The notes under the pieces: model-generated
What the model was told of the DNA's origin: nothing
The model's database searches: none
What the model saw: only the letters and a program-made list of their open reading frames with translations
Shown: positions 42,925 to 54,808 of the stretch, in pieces
Position numbering within the stretch: position 1 is the stretch's first letter
Layout of the letters: each line of letters opens with the position of its first letter
NCBI GenBank assembly: GCA_010093485.1
Contig: MU001515.1
Coordinates: 453,518-517,517 of the forward strand
DNA: 64,000 bases
Direction: 5' to 3'
Source of the DNA: Karstenula rhodostoma CBS 690.94
Lineage: Eukaryota > Ascomycota > Dothideomycetes > Pleosporales > Didymosphaeriaceae
Made by a program: the position numbers and the translations under genes

Positions 42925-43631
42925 AGTTTTTATTTAATAAAACTATAAATAATCTAATTATTCTAGTTATTTAAATTTAACTTATTAATTAAATAAGCTA
43001 GTCTTATTAATTTATAAGTTTATATTTTTAAATAAATTTTAAAAGTATTTAGTTTAAAATTAATCTAGATAGTTTAATAGTCCCCTTAATTAAGAATAAT
43101 TACCCTATTTAACTAGTTATTTTAACGAAACTATACTAACTAGTTACTTTAAATAATCTTAAAGATTATAAGTAGGAGCTTAAATTATATAAAAAGAATA
43201 AGAAAAGCTATATTTTAAAAATTATAAAATATTATACTATAGTCTTTTACTAGTAAATATACTATTCTAAGTTATAAAATCTCTAGAACTAGATTTATAT
43301 TATTATTTTCTAAAATCTCCTTATTTTAGTAATAATTAATATAGTTAAAGATAATAAATCTACTTTATAATATTTACTTTATATACTAAAGAATAATTTA
43401 GTACCTACTAATAAAATAATTAAAAACCTTATTTAAGTATAATATTATACTTACCTTAATAAAGTAAAAAATAGATAATAGAATTTAAAAATTTAATTTA
43501 AAAAATAGTAACTTCTCTACTATAAAATAATTATATACTTAGTTAAAGAAATTAAAAAAGTACTTATAATCTATAATTTTCTTAAAGTTTTAAATAAAAA
43601 GATTACTTCTAAATAGTTCTACTTTATTAAG
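42925..43631. other. Unclassified RIPed sequence between Gypsy copies 1 and 2
   Basis: 707 bp of TA-rich sequence that continues on the far side of copy 2 (51,766-51,850): it ends TTAAG and resumes TTAAG. It is probably an older transposon into which copy 2 inserted; its family is not recognisable. Confidence 0.5.
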
Positions 43632-43877
43632 TATAAAACTAGAATATAGCTAAATAGAATAAATATTTTTAGAATTAAATAGATAAAAGAAACTATATAA
43701 ATTAAGACTAAACTTAAAATACTAAAATAAAGAAAGTTCTAGAGAGGGACTCTCTATATACTAGATATTTAAGATTTACTAACTAATCTATATATAGGCT
43801 ATTAGATAAGGCCTAAGCTTAAAGATAAGTAAATATTCTATAAGGGGATTTAATTTTAAGTTAAATTAACCCTTATA
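43632..43877 (-). repeat. 3' LTR of Gypsy copy 2 (246 bp)
   Basis: In plus orientation TATAAAACTAGAATATAGC to TTAAATTAACCCTTATA, the reverse complement of the family LTR. Confidence 0.9.
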
Positions 43878-46800
43878 CTACCCCCTTCTAAGTATAATCT
43901 AGAGTCTTAATAGTCCCTAAGGACTATAAGAATATCTATATCTATAAAAAAAAAAAAAAGAATAAATTAGTCTAAAGAGAAAAAAATAAAAATAAAGAAA
44001 ATATTCTTTATATTTTTAAAAAATTTCTTATTAAACTTATATAGTTATAGACTAGATTAGAGTATTCTACTTTAGTATAATTATATAGGACTCTATAATT
44101 TCCTATATAAAAATACCTTTATTTAGAATTTTTTTAAATAGTTAGCTATACACTATTATATATATATTATATAGGGTTCCCTAATTCTATAAGGAGAAGT
44201 TAAGATCTAGTTTAAAACCTTAAATTCCTTATTATAGTTAAAGGCTTAAAGTATTTAATATATAAAGCTTAATCCTTTATAATATTAAGAAGTATAAGGT
44301 AAGTATACCTTATAAATATTAAATAGACTATTTAGATTAAATTATTATACTAACTAGTCTATTTTTAAGTAATCTTTTATTAACTACTTACTTTAATAGG
44401 TATATTATCTTTAGAATTACTATTTAAGAATACTTTATTAAGGGTAGTTTTTTTCTAAGTATCTAGATACTTAGAGGGCCTAGCTATCTAAGGATTAGTA
44501 TTATAAAAGTTACTTATTAGTTTTAAAGTATTTCTAAAGTTAAATACTAGATACTATATATTATCTAAGTTATAGCCTTATTATATTATTTAGTACTAGA
44601 GTTTTTCTTAGCTTAGTTAGCTATTATAAATAAGTAATACCTTTTACTTAAGGATACTATTAACTTTAATTAGTAGTTCTTATAGTTAGTATTATCTAGA
44701 AAGTAGATTATTAGGTACTTTCTAAAAATAGTCTATATAAAATACTAAATAAACTTTTATATATAATAGTAATTTAAGTTTATAGAATAACCTTTTTATT
44801 TCTATAATATAGTATAGACTATATATTTACTTATTAAGTTTAATAGAGGGATATAATATTAAAAAGCCTTTTAGAATAATATAGATAAAGTTACTAATAA
44901 TAAAATTAAATAGTTAGTAGTATTTATTAGCTTATTTTACTATTAAATTTTATACTATAATAAGGTTCTAATAGACCTAGTTATAGATCTAAGTAATAGC
45001 TTTAAGGTAAGTAGTAATAAACTTATAGGCTTATTTAGAGCTAATATTATTAGAAGAGTTTTTAGGTAACCTAATTTTATTTTTTTAGTTCTAAAAGACT
45101 TTAGCTTTATAACTAAACTTAATTTTATATAGAGAGAAATTAGTAGATTTATTAAGTAAAAAGGCTTATATCTAGTCTATTAAAAAGAGTAGATCTAACT
45201 AGTTATTCTAAAATTTATTAATAAATAGGTAGAGATACTAGTTAATATACTTATTATATATCTTAATTTAGCTATCTATTTATATATAACCTATAGATAT
45301 AAGTTTCTACTATATACCTATAAAGTAATATAGTTTACTAGTAAAATTAAAAGTAAACTATAGCCCTTAATCTAATATAATAAATTTAGGGATACTAAAA
45401 ATCCTCTAGATATACTAGTAGTAAAGGGAGGTAGTTTATTTTATAATAATTATCTTATAATATAGTAGTAAAAAGGTATATTTATTTAGATAGTATATAT
45501 AAACTATAATATTATTAAAGCCCTTTTAGTCTAATAAAAAGTTTTTAAAGTCTATAAAAATATTTTATTATATAGTCTTTAGAATAGATAGTAGCTAGAG
45601 TAGGCCTAGCTTTTTATTATAAGGGGGCTTAGTTTAGTAGTAGATTTTATAATTTTATATAAACTATTTAATATCTATATATATATAGCTCTAATAGTAT
45701 AATTTCTAAATAAGTTTATAAGTTTTTTTAGTACTAGGATATATAGTTATCTAGTAGAAGTAAACTATATTAATAAGAATTATTTAAAACTAACTAGTTT
45801 TAAGGATAACTAGGTAGTCTTAGTATAAAAGAAGTCTAGAAGGTATTCTATTATACTTACTATTTAGTTTAAAAGTAGCCTCTTAAAGTAGTTCTAAGGT
45901 TAGGTTAGTATAATTTATTTTAAGTAGGTAATTTACTAGTATAATAGGAGAGTTTTATAATTTAGCCTTCCTACTTTACTAGTTTAACTTAGTAGTAATA
46001 ACTAATACTACTATTTTATAGTCCTTATTATTAGTATTATTATTAGTAATATTCTATTATTAGGGGAAAAAATATATTATATAGATTAACTTAGCTTTTA
46101 CCTTCTATATAACTAGTTCTTTCTATTTCTATAATAGTATATTAGCTATAATATTTATAAATCTAGAGTAAAATATAATTATATAGTTATACTAAAATAA
46201 TACTTTTAATTAATAAGTCTAGTAGGGTATAAGTTTTTATTTTATAGAGAAATATTTAAGTATATAATAGTCTATAATAATAGTAAATAGCTCTTCTAAC
46301 TATAAACTAATAAGCTAGGTATATTATATATATAACCTACCTATAATAGTAAGTATTTTCTTATTATAAATATTATAATTTATCTCTACTAGTTTTATTT
46401 TATATAAGTAGAAGCTAAAAGGTTTCTAGATTCTATTATCTTATATCTATAAAATAGCTTCTATAATAATACTATTACTAGTATTAGTCTCTATCTATAT
46501 TTTATAGTAGGGGAAGTATTATATAATAAGATTATTTAAGTAGAAAAGGTCCTTTATAACTTAAAAAGTAGTATATTTCTTATTTTTAAACTTATACTAG
46601 ATATCTTTTTTAATTAGCTTAGTAAGGGGTTAAATAATATATTTATAGTTTTTAAGGTAGGTCTAATAGTAATTATAGAATTCTAAAAAGGATTAGAGGG
46701 TATAGAGGCTAGTAGGCTCTTTTTAGTTCTATATTATAGTTTTCTTTTTAGAGTCCTTATAGATCCTATTAGTAGTAATAATAAAGTCTAGAAATTTAAC

Positions 46801-49800
46801 TTTTTAAATAATAAATTTACTTTTCTTAATATTATAATAGAGGTAGTACTCTTTTAGCTATTTAATAACTTTAGATATATAAGCCTTATACTTTAGGGGA
46901 TCCTTAGAGTAGATAAGGATATTATTAATATAAACTATATAAATTAAATTAATTATATTAGCTAGAATTATATTAATAAAGTATTAAAATAATACTAGTT
47001 TATTAGTTATACTAAAAGGAAAAATATTATACTTAAAGTTACTATATTAAATTTAAAATATAGAGAGGTTAAAAATATATTTAGTAAATTATATATAGTA
47101 AAAGGCTTATTATAGGTCTAGTTTAGTAAATATATATATTTTAGATAGGTATATAAGAGTTTCCTTTAGTAGTAGTATAAAAGTAATATTCTTTTTAATA
47201 ATATTATTAAACCTTTTATAATTAATATAAAGATACTACCCCCCTTTAAACTTCTTTATATATAAAATAGAGGAGGTAAAACTAGTATTATTAGAAAAGA
47301 TAAACCCTTTCTTTACTATATTCTAAATATATAGGTATAGTAATTCTAGCTTATTAAGGGATATAGAATATAATAGGAAGGTTTTTAAAATACTAATATT
47401 TTTAGTAAGGATAATATTATAGTTAATACCTTTTTATTATAGGGATAAGGTATTTACCTTTTATTTACTAAAGTAAGAAATATCTATTCTTATTTATCTA
47501 TAATAGGGAAGCTTAGCTTTAAGTTTTACTAGTAGTTATTTTTAAGACTTTTCTAGAGAATTAGCTATAACTTCCTTTTTATAATATTTAGTTTCTATAA
47601 ATTTAAATAACTTATATTAACTAATAGAGCTAATCTCTATATCTTATATACTAACTATAAATATTATAGTAGAAATAGTTAAAATATTAATACTAACTTT
47701 AAAGAGCTATTCCTTTATTAGTATTTAATACTTAGGGGGTTCCTCTAGGGGTAGTAGTTCTAGATTAAATAGTATTTTATTTATCTTATATAAATTTTCC
47801 TTATATTAAAGCTACTTTATAGAATAGAAGATAGTAATAACTTAGTTTTTTAGATAATTTTTTAGTTTAATTCTTAGCTCTTATAAGAGTTTCTTAGCGG
47901 CTTATTTACTAGGGTCTCTAGTAAAATTAGACTTAATAGAGGTAGTTAATTTTCCTAGTAATAATTTATTATTATATAGTAACTTATTACTATATCTATA
48001 TACTAGAGTATTATCTTTAATACTAGGCTTAGCTAATTATTAATTTTTATTTCTAAATTCTAGTAGTTTAGCTTTATTACTATCCTTATCTAAAGATATA
48101 TAGTATACTATAATAAAATCCTTATCTAGAATAGACTCTATTAAAGATAGTTAATAATTATTATAGTTTTAGGGGATAGTCTATACTAGAGAGATAGATA
48201 ATATTATAAACTCTATAGAGATTTTAAACTTCTTTATAGGGGAGTATTCCTTATAAAGTAATTATACTTATTAAAGTTAAATATCCTCCTTCTTAAAGTT
48301 AGTATTCTATTAATTAGTATTAAACTAGTATTCTTTATTAACTAGTAGGAGTAGATAGTATAGTATTATAAATAGAGTAATAATCTATAATAATATATTA
48401 TCTAGCTATATTAAGTACTAGTTATAATAATTAATTAGTAACTTAATATTCTTAAAGAATTTTTATCCTATAATAAGGTTATAGTCTTCTATTTTATATA
48501 GAATAAACTATATAGTTATAGGGTATCTATTAATATTAAATACTACTTAAAAGTAGTAATTAACTAAGGTAGCCTTCTTATTAGTAAAACTTTTAAGAGG
48601 AATTAGGTATTTAAGCTATATTAATTTAATACTAAGTTAGTACTTTAGTACTTTCTCTAGTTATAAGGTAATAAAATTATATATAAATATACTAGAATTA
48701 ATAAGGCTATATATATAAATCTTATATCTATTATTTTAAAATATTATAGAAAATATAAAAGGTATTCCTCTAAATAAGTTAGGGATTTAAATACTTTTAG
48801 AGTTAGTATAATATTTTTTAGGGTAGAATACTAATTTCTATAGGTTAATTAGTTCTATACCTACTACTCCTATTAGGGGTACTAGCCTAAAGTTAATTAG
48901 TATTTCTAGTTTTCTAATTTAAAGTCTAACTTAGAGTCTTTATTAGAGATATATTTATTACTAAATTCTAGAAAAAAATAAGTTTTATTTTCTTCTTAAA
49001 CCTTTATAATAGTAGTAATAGTATACCTATTATAAAATTTAATAGGGTAATTATAATAGATATAATCCTTAAAGAGGTAGTTATAATATATCTAATTTTT
49101 ATAATACTACTCTCTAAAGTATTTATATCTAGAGTTAATAGATTAGTATTTTAGAGCTAATTTTATTATAGTATCTTTAGGTAGTCCTATAGTATAATAA
49201 GGGGCTAAAGTAACTATTTATAATAAAAACTCTTTATAATAGTATAGAGTAGAAGAAATAAATTAGTTATAGTTAATTTAATAGTTATACTTAAAGGCTT
49301 TATATAACTTATAAATAATAGTATAAAATTTATTATAGTCTATAGTAGGGTTAATAGTATTCTAGATAAGCTAGTTAGTAAACTTTATATAGAGCTTCTT
49401 ATAGAGTATCTCTTTAGAATTATTAGAATAAAACCTAGCCTAGTTTATAAATATATTATACTATATAATAAATAAGTTTATATCTCCTCTAGATAGAAGT
49501 ATAATTTTCTAGAGATTAGTATAGATATTAATATTCTAGTTTAGTAATATAAATATAGCTTAGAGATAGTTATATAAACCTATAAAAGATATAGTTAATT
49601 ACTACTATTTCTAGGTATTAAAAATTTTAAAGGTATAGCCTTCTAGCAATATATTAATATAATTAGTAATAGCTATAATATATTTTTTAGAAGTATTTTA
49701 CTAAAAGTAGTCTATATTAGACTTAATCTTAATTTCTAGTAAATAGAATTATAGTTTAAACTAAGCCTTATTACTATTAAACTTATTAGAATCTAGAACT

Positions 49801-51235
49801 TTAGAGGATAGGTATTTATTCTAGTAAGCTTAGTATTTTATATAGTAAAAATTTAATACTTTATAGAAAAGTTTACTAGGGGTATTTATTTTTAGGATAT
49901 ATTAATCTATAGTAGAATAGCCTATACCTTACTAACTATCTATCTTTAAAGTAACTAGTTTAGTATTATATTTAATAGTAGGTATTAGCTTAGTAGGGGA
50001 AGTACTAAACTAGTAGGGTAATTTAAAGCTATTATTACTATTTAAGTTACTAATTATTATCTATATTAGTTAATTCTTAGCCTTAGTAATCTTCTTTAGT
50101 TCTATAATTTTAGTTTATAGATAACTATTTTCCTTTTAAGTCTATATTTAGAAGTCTATTATAACGTTAATTTTATTATTTAAATTAGTATTTTACTAGA
50201 CTAGCTTTTATTACTAATTCTATACTTTATATATATATTAGAATAAGGTTATAAGCTATAGCTTTATAGTAAATAAGGCTATATTAGTTTTAATATAACC
50301 TATATATATATTAGAAGTAATAGTAAACTCTAGACCTTAATAGTTTAAAATCTCTAGATACTTTTTATCTAAAGTAATTAGGTCTAGAATAATTATATTA
50401 ATATTAGTAAAAACTATATATAATTTAAATACTTTCTTTAGCTCTTATAGTCTAGCTATTTATAGACTAGCCTTAAAGTTATTTTCTTTCTCCTTATAGT
50501 TTCTAGTTTTAGAATTCTAATAAAGGTCTAATTCCTTTTTAACTTTACTAATATTAGCTAGATATTCTTTAGTACCTTTAGATAGCTAGATATCTAGTTC
50601 TAATAGAAAAAATTTAATTTAAAAAAATAGATTTTCTAACTTATAGGGAGGTTATATACTAAAGGCTTTAGTTACTAATACCTATTTTTATATTAAAATA
50701 GATAAGTAACTTTAGAATAGTATATATAGTATTTTATCTATAATTATACTATAATAAAGATTATTTACCTTTAAAATATTATTAAGGTCTTTTTTACTAA
50801 AATTAAAAGTTACTATTACTTTAGTAGCGTAGCTTATAGAGTAAGTCCTAGTATAACTCTAAAAGAAAGGTATTAAATCCCTATTAATAAACTATTTAGA
50901 TATTAAAGGTTTTATTTTTATATATTTAGTTATAAGTAGTAGTATAGTAGGTATAGAGCTATTTAGAGGTAAAATAAATAGGGAGAGAGAACTATCTAAA
51001 ATAAAAATATTATATAAATTAATATTTACTATAAGGGTAAAAGGTAGATTTAGGTAAGTAAGGTATAAGTAATAAGTAAATAATTAGTTATATTTTAAGT
51101 TTATTTACTAAAGGTATATATATTATTTTTAGTATATCTATAATAGATATATACTTTTACTTAAGAGGAATTTAACCTTTATAGTAGTTAATTCTACTAA
51201 AGATACCTAATATTAGTAAGTCTTTAAAGGAGTTT

Positions 51236-51416
51236 AAAAAATCTAAAAGGATATTTTAGTATCTTAATAGCTAGTCTTTAATAAGAATTTTAAAGAATAT
51301 TTTAGTATTTTAATAGCTAGCCTTTAATAAGGACTTTAGAGGACGTTCTAGCGCCTTAATAGCTAGTTTTTAATAAGAACTTAGAAGGATATTCTAGTAT
51401 CTTAATAGTTAATTTA
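51236..51416 (-). repeat. 46-bp minisatellite in Gypsy copy 2 leader, 4 units
   Basis: Reverse-complement counterparts of the copy 1 units (for example ATCTTAATAGCTAGTCTTTA, ATAAG...). One unit keeps CG dinucleotides (GGACGTTCTAGCGCC) lost in most others. Confidence 0.85.
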
Positions 51417-51519
51417 AAGAAAAATTTTAGAATTTTAATAGACCTTTCTATATCTAAAGAGCTAAAGATAGATATTATAGTTACTAATTTTTAATTAAAA
51501 AAAAGGGTCTTAAGTTTAA

Positions 51520-51765
51520 TATAAGACTAGAATATAGCTAAATAGAATAAATATTTTTAGAATTAAATAAATAAAAGAAACTATATAAATTAAAACTAAA
51601 CTTAAAATACTAAAATAGAGAAAGTTCTAGGGAGGAACTCTTTATATACTAAATATTTAAGATTTACTAACTAATCTATATATAGGCTACTAGATAAGGC
51701 CTAAACTTAAAAGTAGATAAATATCCTATAAGGGGATTTAACCTTAGGTTAAATTAATCCTTATA
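51520..51765 (-). repeat. 5' LTR of Gypsy copy 2 (246 bp)
   Basis: TATAAGACTAGAATATAGC to TTAATCCTTATA in plus orientation, followed directly by the TTAAG target repeat. Confidence 0.9.
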
Positions 51766-51850
51766 TTAAGTAGTAAATTCTATTTAATAAAATATTTAAA
51801 AGGCCTATAATAATATTTTCTAAAATTAAAAAAATATTTTTAGTACTAAT

Positions 51851-52096
51851 TATAAGGATTAATTTAACCTAAGATTAAATCCCCTTATAGAATATTTACC
51901 TATCTTTAAGCTTAGGCCTTATCTAGTAACCTATATATAGATTAGTTAGTAGATTTTAAATACCTAGTATATAGAAAGTTTTTCCCTAGAATTCTCTCTA
52001 TTTTAGTATCTTAAGTTTAGTTTTAATTTATATAGTTTCTTCTATCTATTTAATTCTAAGAGTATTTATCTTATTTAGCTATATTCTAGCCTTATA
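51851..52096 (+). repeat. 5' LTR of Gypsy copy 3 (246 bp)
   Basis: TATAAGGATTAATTTAACCT to CTATATTCTAGCCTTATA. CTAAT precedes it and should recur after the 3' LTR outside the window if this is an intact insertion. Confidence 0.9.
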
Positions 52097-52200
52097 TTAA
52101 ACTTAAAACCCCTTCTTTTAGCTAGAGATTAGTAACTATAATATCTACCTTTAGCTTTTTAGATATAGAAAGGTTTACTAAAATTCTAAAATTTTTTTTT

Positions 52201-52565
52201 AGGTTAGCTATTAAGGTACTAGAATATCCTCTAAAGTCCTTATTAAAGACTAGCTATTAAGGTACTAGAACGTCCTCTAAAGTCCTTATTAAAGGCTAGC
52301 TATTAAGGTACTAGAATATTTTCTAAAGTCCTTATTAAAGGCTAGTTATTAAGGTACTAGAATATCCTCTAAAGTCCTTATTAAAGACTAGCTATTAAAG
52401 TACTAGAATATCCTCTAAAGTCCTTATTAAAGACTAACTATTAAGGTACTAGAATATTCTCTAAAGTTTTTATTAAAGGCTAGTTATTAAGATACTAGAA
52501 TATCCTCTAAAGTCCTTATTAAAAGGCTAGCTATTAAGGTACTAGAATATCCTTCTAGATTTTTT
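52201..52565 (+). repeat. 46-bp minisatellite in Gypsy copy 3 leader, 8 units
   Basis: Eight head-to-tail units, twice the number in copies 1 and 2. Units differ by transitions only, with one 47-bp unit carrying an extra A near 52,524. Confidence 0.85.
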
Positions 52566-53442
52566 AAACTCCCTTAAAGACCTACTAATATTAGGTACCT
52601 TTAGTAGAATTAATTATTATAAAGGTTAAATCCCTTTTAGGTAAAAATATATATCTACTATAAGTATATTAAAAATAATATATATACCCTTAGTAAATAG
52701 ACTTAAAATATAACTAACTATCTATTTATTACTTATATTTTATCTATCTAAACTTACCTTTTACCCTTATAGTAAATATTAATTTATATAATATTTTTAT
52801 TTTAGATAGTCCTTTCTCTTTATTTACTTTACTTCTAAATAGCTCTATACCTACTATACTACTACCTATAACTAAGTATATAAAGATAAAACCTCTAGTA
52901 TCTAAATAATTTATTAATAGGAATTTAATATCTTTTTTTTAGAGTTATACTAGGACTTACTCTATAAGCTACACTACTAAAGTAATAATAGCTTTTAATT
53001 TTAATAAAGAAGACTTTAATAATATTTTAAAAATAAATAACCCTTATTATAGTATAACTATAGGTAAGATACTATATATACTACTCTAAGGTTACTTATC
53101 TATTCTAATATAAAAATAGGTACTAGTAGCTAAAGTCTCTAGTATATAACTTTTCTATAAGCTAGAAAATCTATCCTTTTAAATTAAACTTTTCCTATTA
53201 GAACTAGGTATCTAGCTATCTAAAAGTACTAAAGAATACCTAGCTAATATTAGTAAGATTAAAAAGGAATTAGACCTCTATTAGAATTCTAGAACTAGAA
53301 ACTATAAAAAGAAAGAAAATAACTTTAAGGCTAGTCTATAAGTAACTAGGCTATAAGAGCTAAAGAAAGTATCTAAACTATATATAGCCTTTACTAATAT
53401 TAATATAATTATTTTAAACCTAATTACTTTAGATAGAAAGTA

Positions 53443-53728
53443 TATTAGATCTACTATAAATAATAATAGATTACTATAAACTATAGATATAGATAGGTTA
53501 GTTATATATTATATAATTATATAAATTATTATATTTTATTATTATTCTAAATCTAGCTAAGATATACCTTTAAATAGTACTTTAGTACCCTTTACTAGTT
53601 CTAATAGTATAAAATATCCTAGCCTCTTCTTTTATACTTACTATTTACTATTACTAGTAGTTACTATAACTTACTATAATAGTAAGTATACTATACTATA
53701 AGTAATAATATATATATATAATCTAATA
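53443..53728 (-). repeat. 3' LTR of the Copia-type element (286 bp)
   Basis: TATTAGATCTACTATAAATA to ATATATAATCTAATA, directly followed by TACCCCCTTAGCTTAG, the complement of the polypurine tract. Confidence 0.9.
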
Positions 53729-54796
53729 TACCCCCTTAGCTTAGTACTCCTAAACTATCTAAACTAGATTATAAGTAATAGCTTAGAGTACTTAGTAAAA
53801 ATAGTCTTAGATTTCTTTAAGTAGTATAGTACTTATTACCTCTCGATTTTCTATATTAACTAATCTAAGCTAGTTAAGAAAGCCTAGCTATTTATTTACT
53901 AGTAGTACCTTTATAAGTCTATTAGTAATTATTTTAGCTAACTTAATATACTTAATAGTAATTATTCCTATAGAGACTTCTTATTATAGCTAGTAATTAT
54001 AAATATTAATATATTAGAGCTTAGTCTAGAGTTTTAATACTTTCTAAGTTACTAAGTAAATTATCTATTAATTATTATATTATATTATAATTATAGAGCT
54101 AGATAATATAATTCTAAGCTCCCTTAATAATCTTAAAATATAGATAGCTTTTTTAGCTATCTATAATAGGGTAAGTAGTTCTATTTCTATTATAGAGGTA
54201 ATAATAATATCTTATTTATTTACCCTCTATATTATTAGGCTATTAAATAACTTAATTATATAGCCTTATAAGCTTTTCCTATTAATTATATTATTAGTAA
54301 ATAAGGTATCGCTAGTAATCTAGAGGTATAATCTACCTCTAAGCTATAGACTCTTATATTTAGTAGCTAAGAGATATAATAATACTCTATTAGTAGTATT
54401 TTAATATATTTAGTCTAAGTTTAATAGAAACTAGGCTAGCTATAATATAGTAAAAGTAATATCTAGTTATATTATAACTATTATAAATAGTAGTAATCTA
54501 ATCTTTTATTAATATTTATTAATCTCTAATAGTAAGGCTAGACCTTTTTAAGATTTAAGCTCTATACTAGCTATAGGTATATTATAGTAGTAATTAGTTT
54601 TATTTACTAGTTATTAGATCTTCTTAATATATAAGGTCTATAATAATTATATAAGTTACTAGTCTTATTTTTAGATAACCTCTATACTAAGGAACTATTA
54701 TAGATTATCTCCTCTAATTATAGTATATTTTTATTTAAGTAGCTCTACTACTTTAGTTATTACTACCTCCTTTATTTAGTAATAAGTAATAATAAT

Positions 54797-54808
54797 ATTA
54801 TCTATATA
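54797..54808 (-). other. Fossil reverse transcriptase active site of the Copia-type element
   Basis: On the minus strand TAT-ATA-GAT-AAT followed by ATT-ATT-ATT-ACT-TAT, i.e. Y-I-D-N-I-I-I-T-Y. Only the second Asp of YxDD is changed (G to A). Confidence 0.75.

Larger units (their letters stand above)
43632..51765 (-). mobile_element. Gypsy-type LTR retrotransposon, copy 2 (complete, RIPed, inverted)
   Basis: 8,134 bp, same family as copy 1 but on the minus strand. LTRs at 43632-43877 (3') and 51520-51765 (5'), each 246 bp. A perfect 5-bp target duplication TTAAG flanks it (43627-43631 and 51766-51770). The purine tract next to the 3' LTR appears in complement as CTACCCCCTTCTAAG. The YxDD fossil is at 46921-46932. 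All reading frames are destroyed by RIP. Confidence 0.9.
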
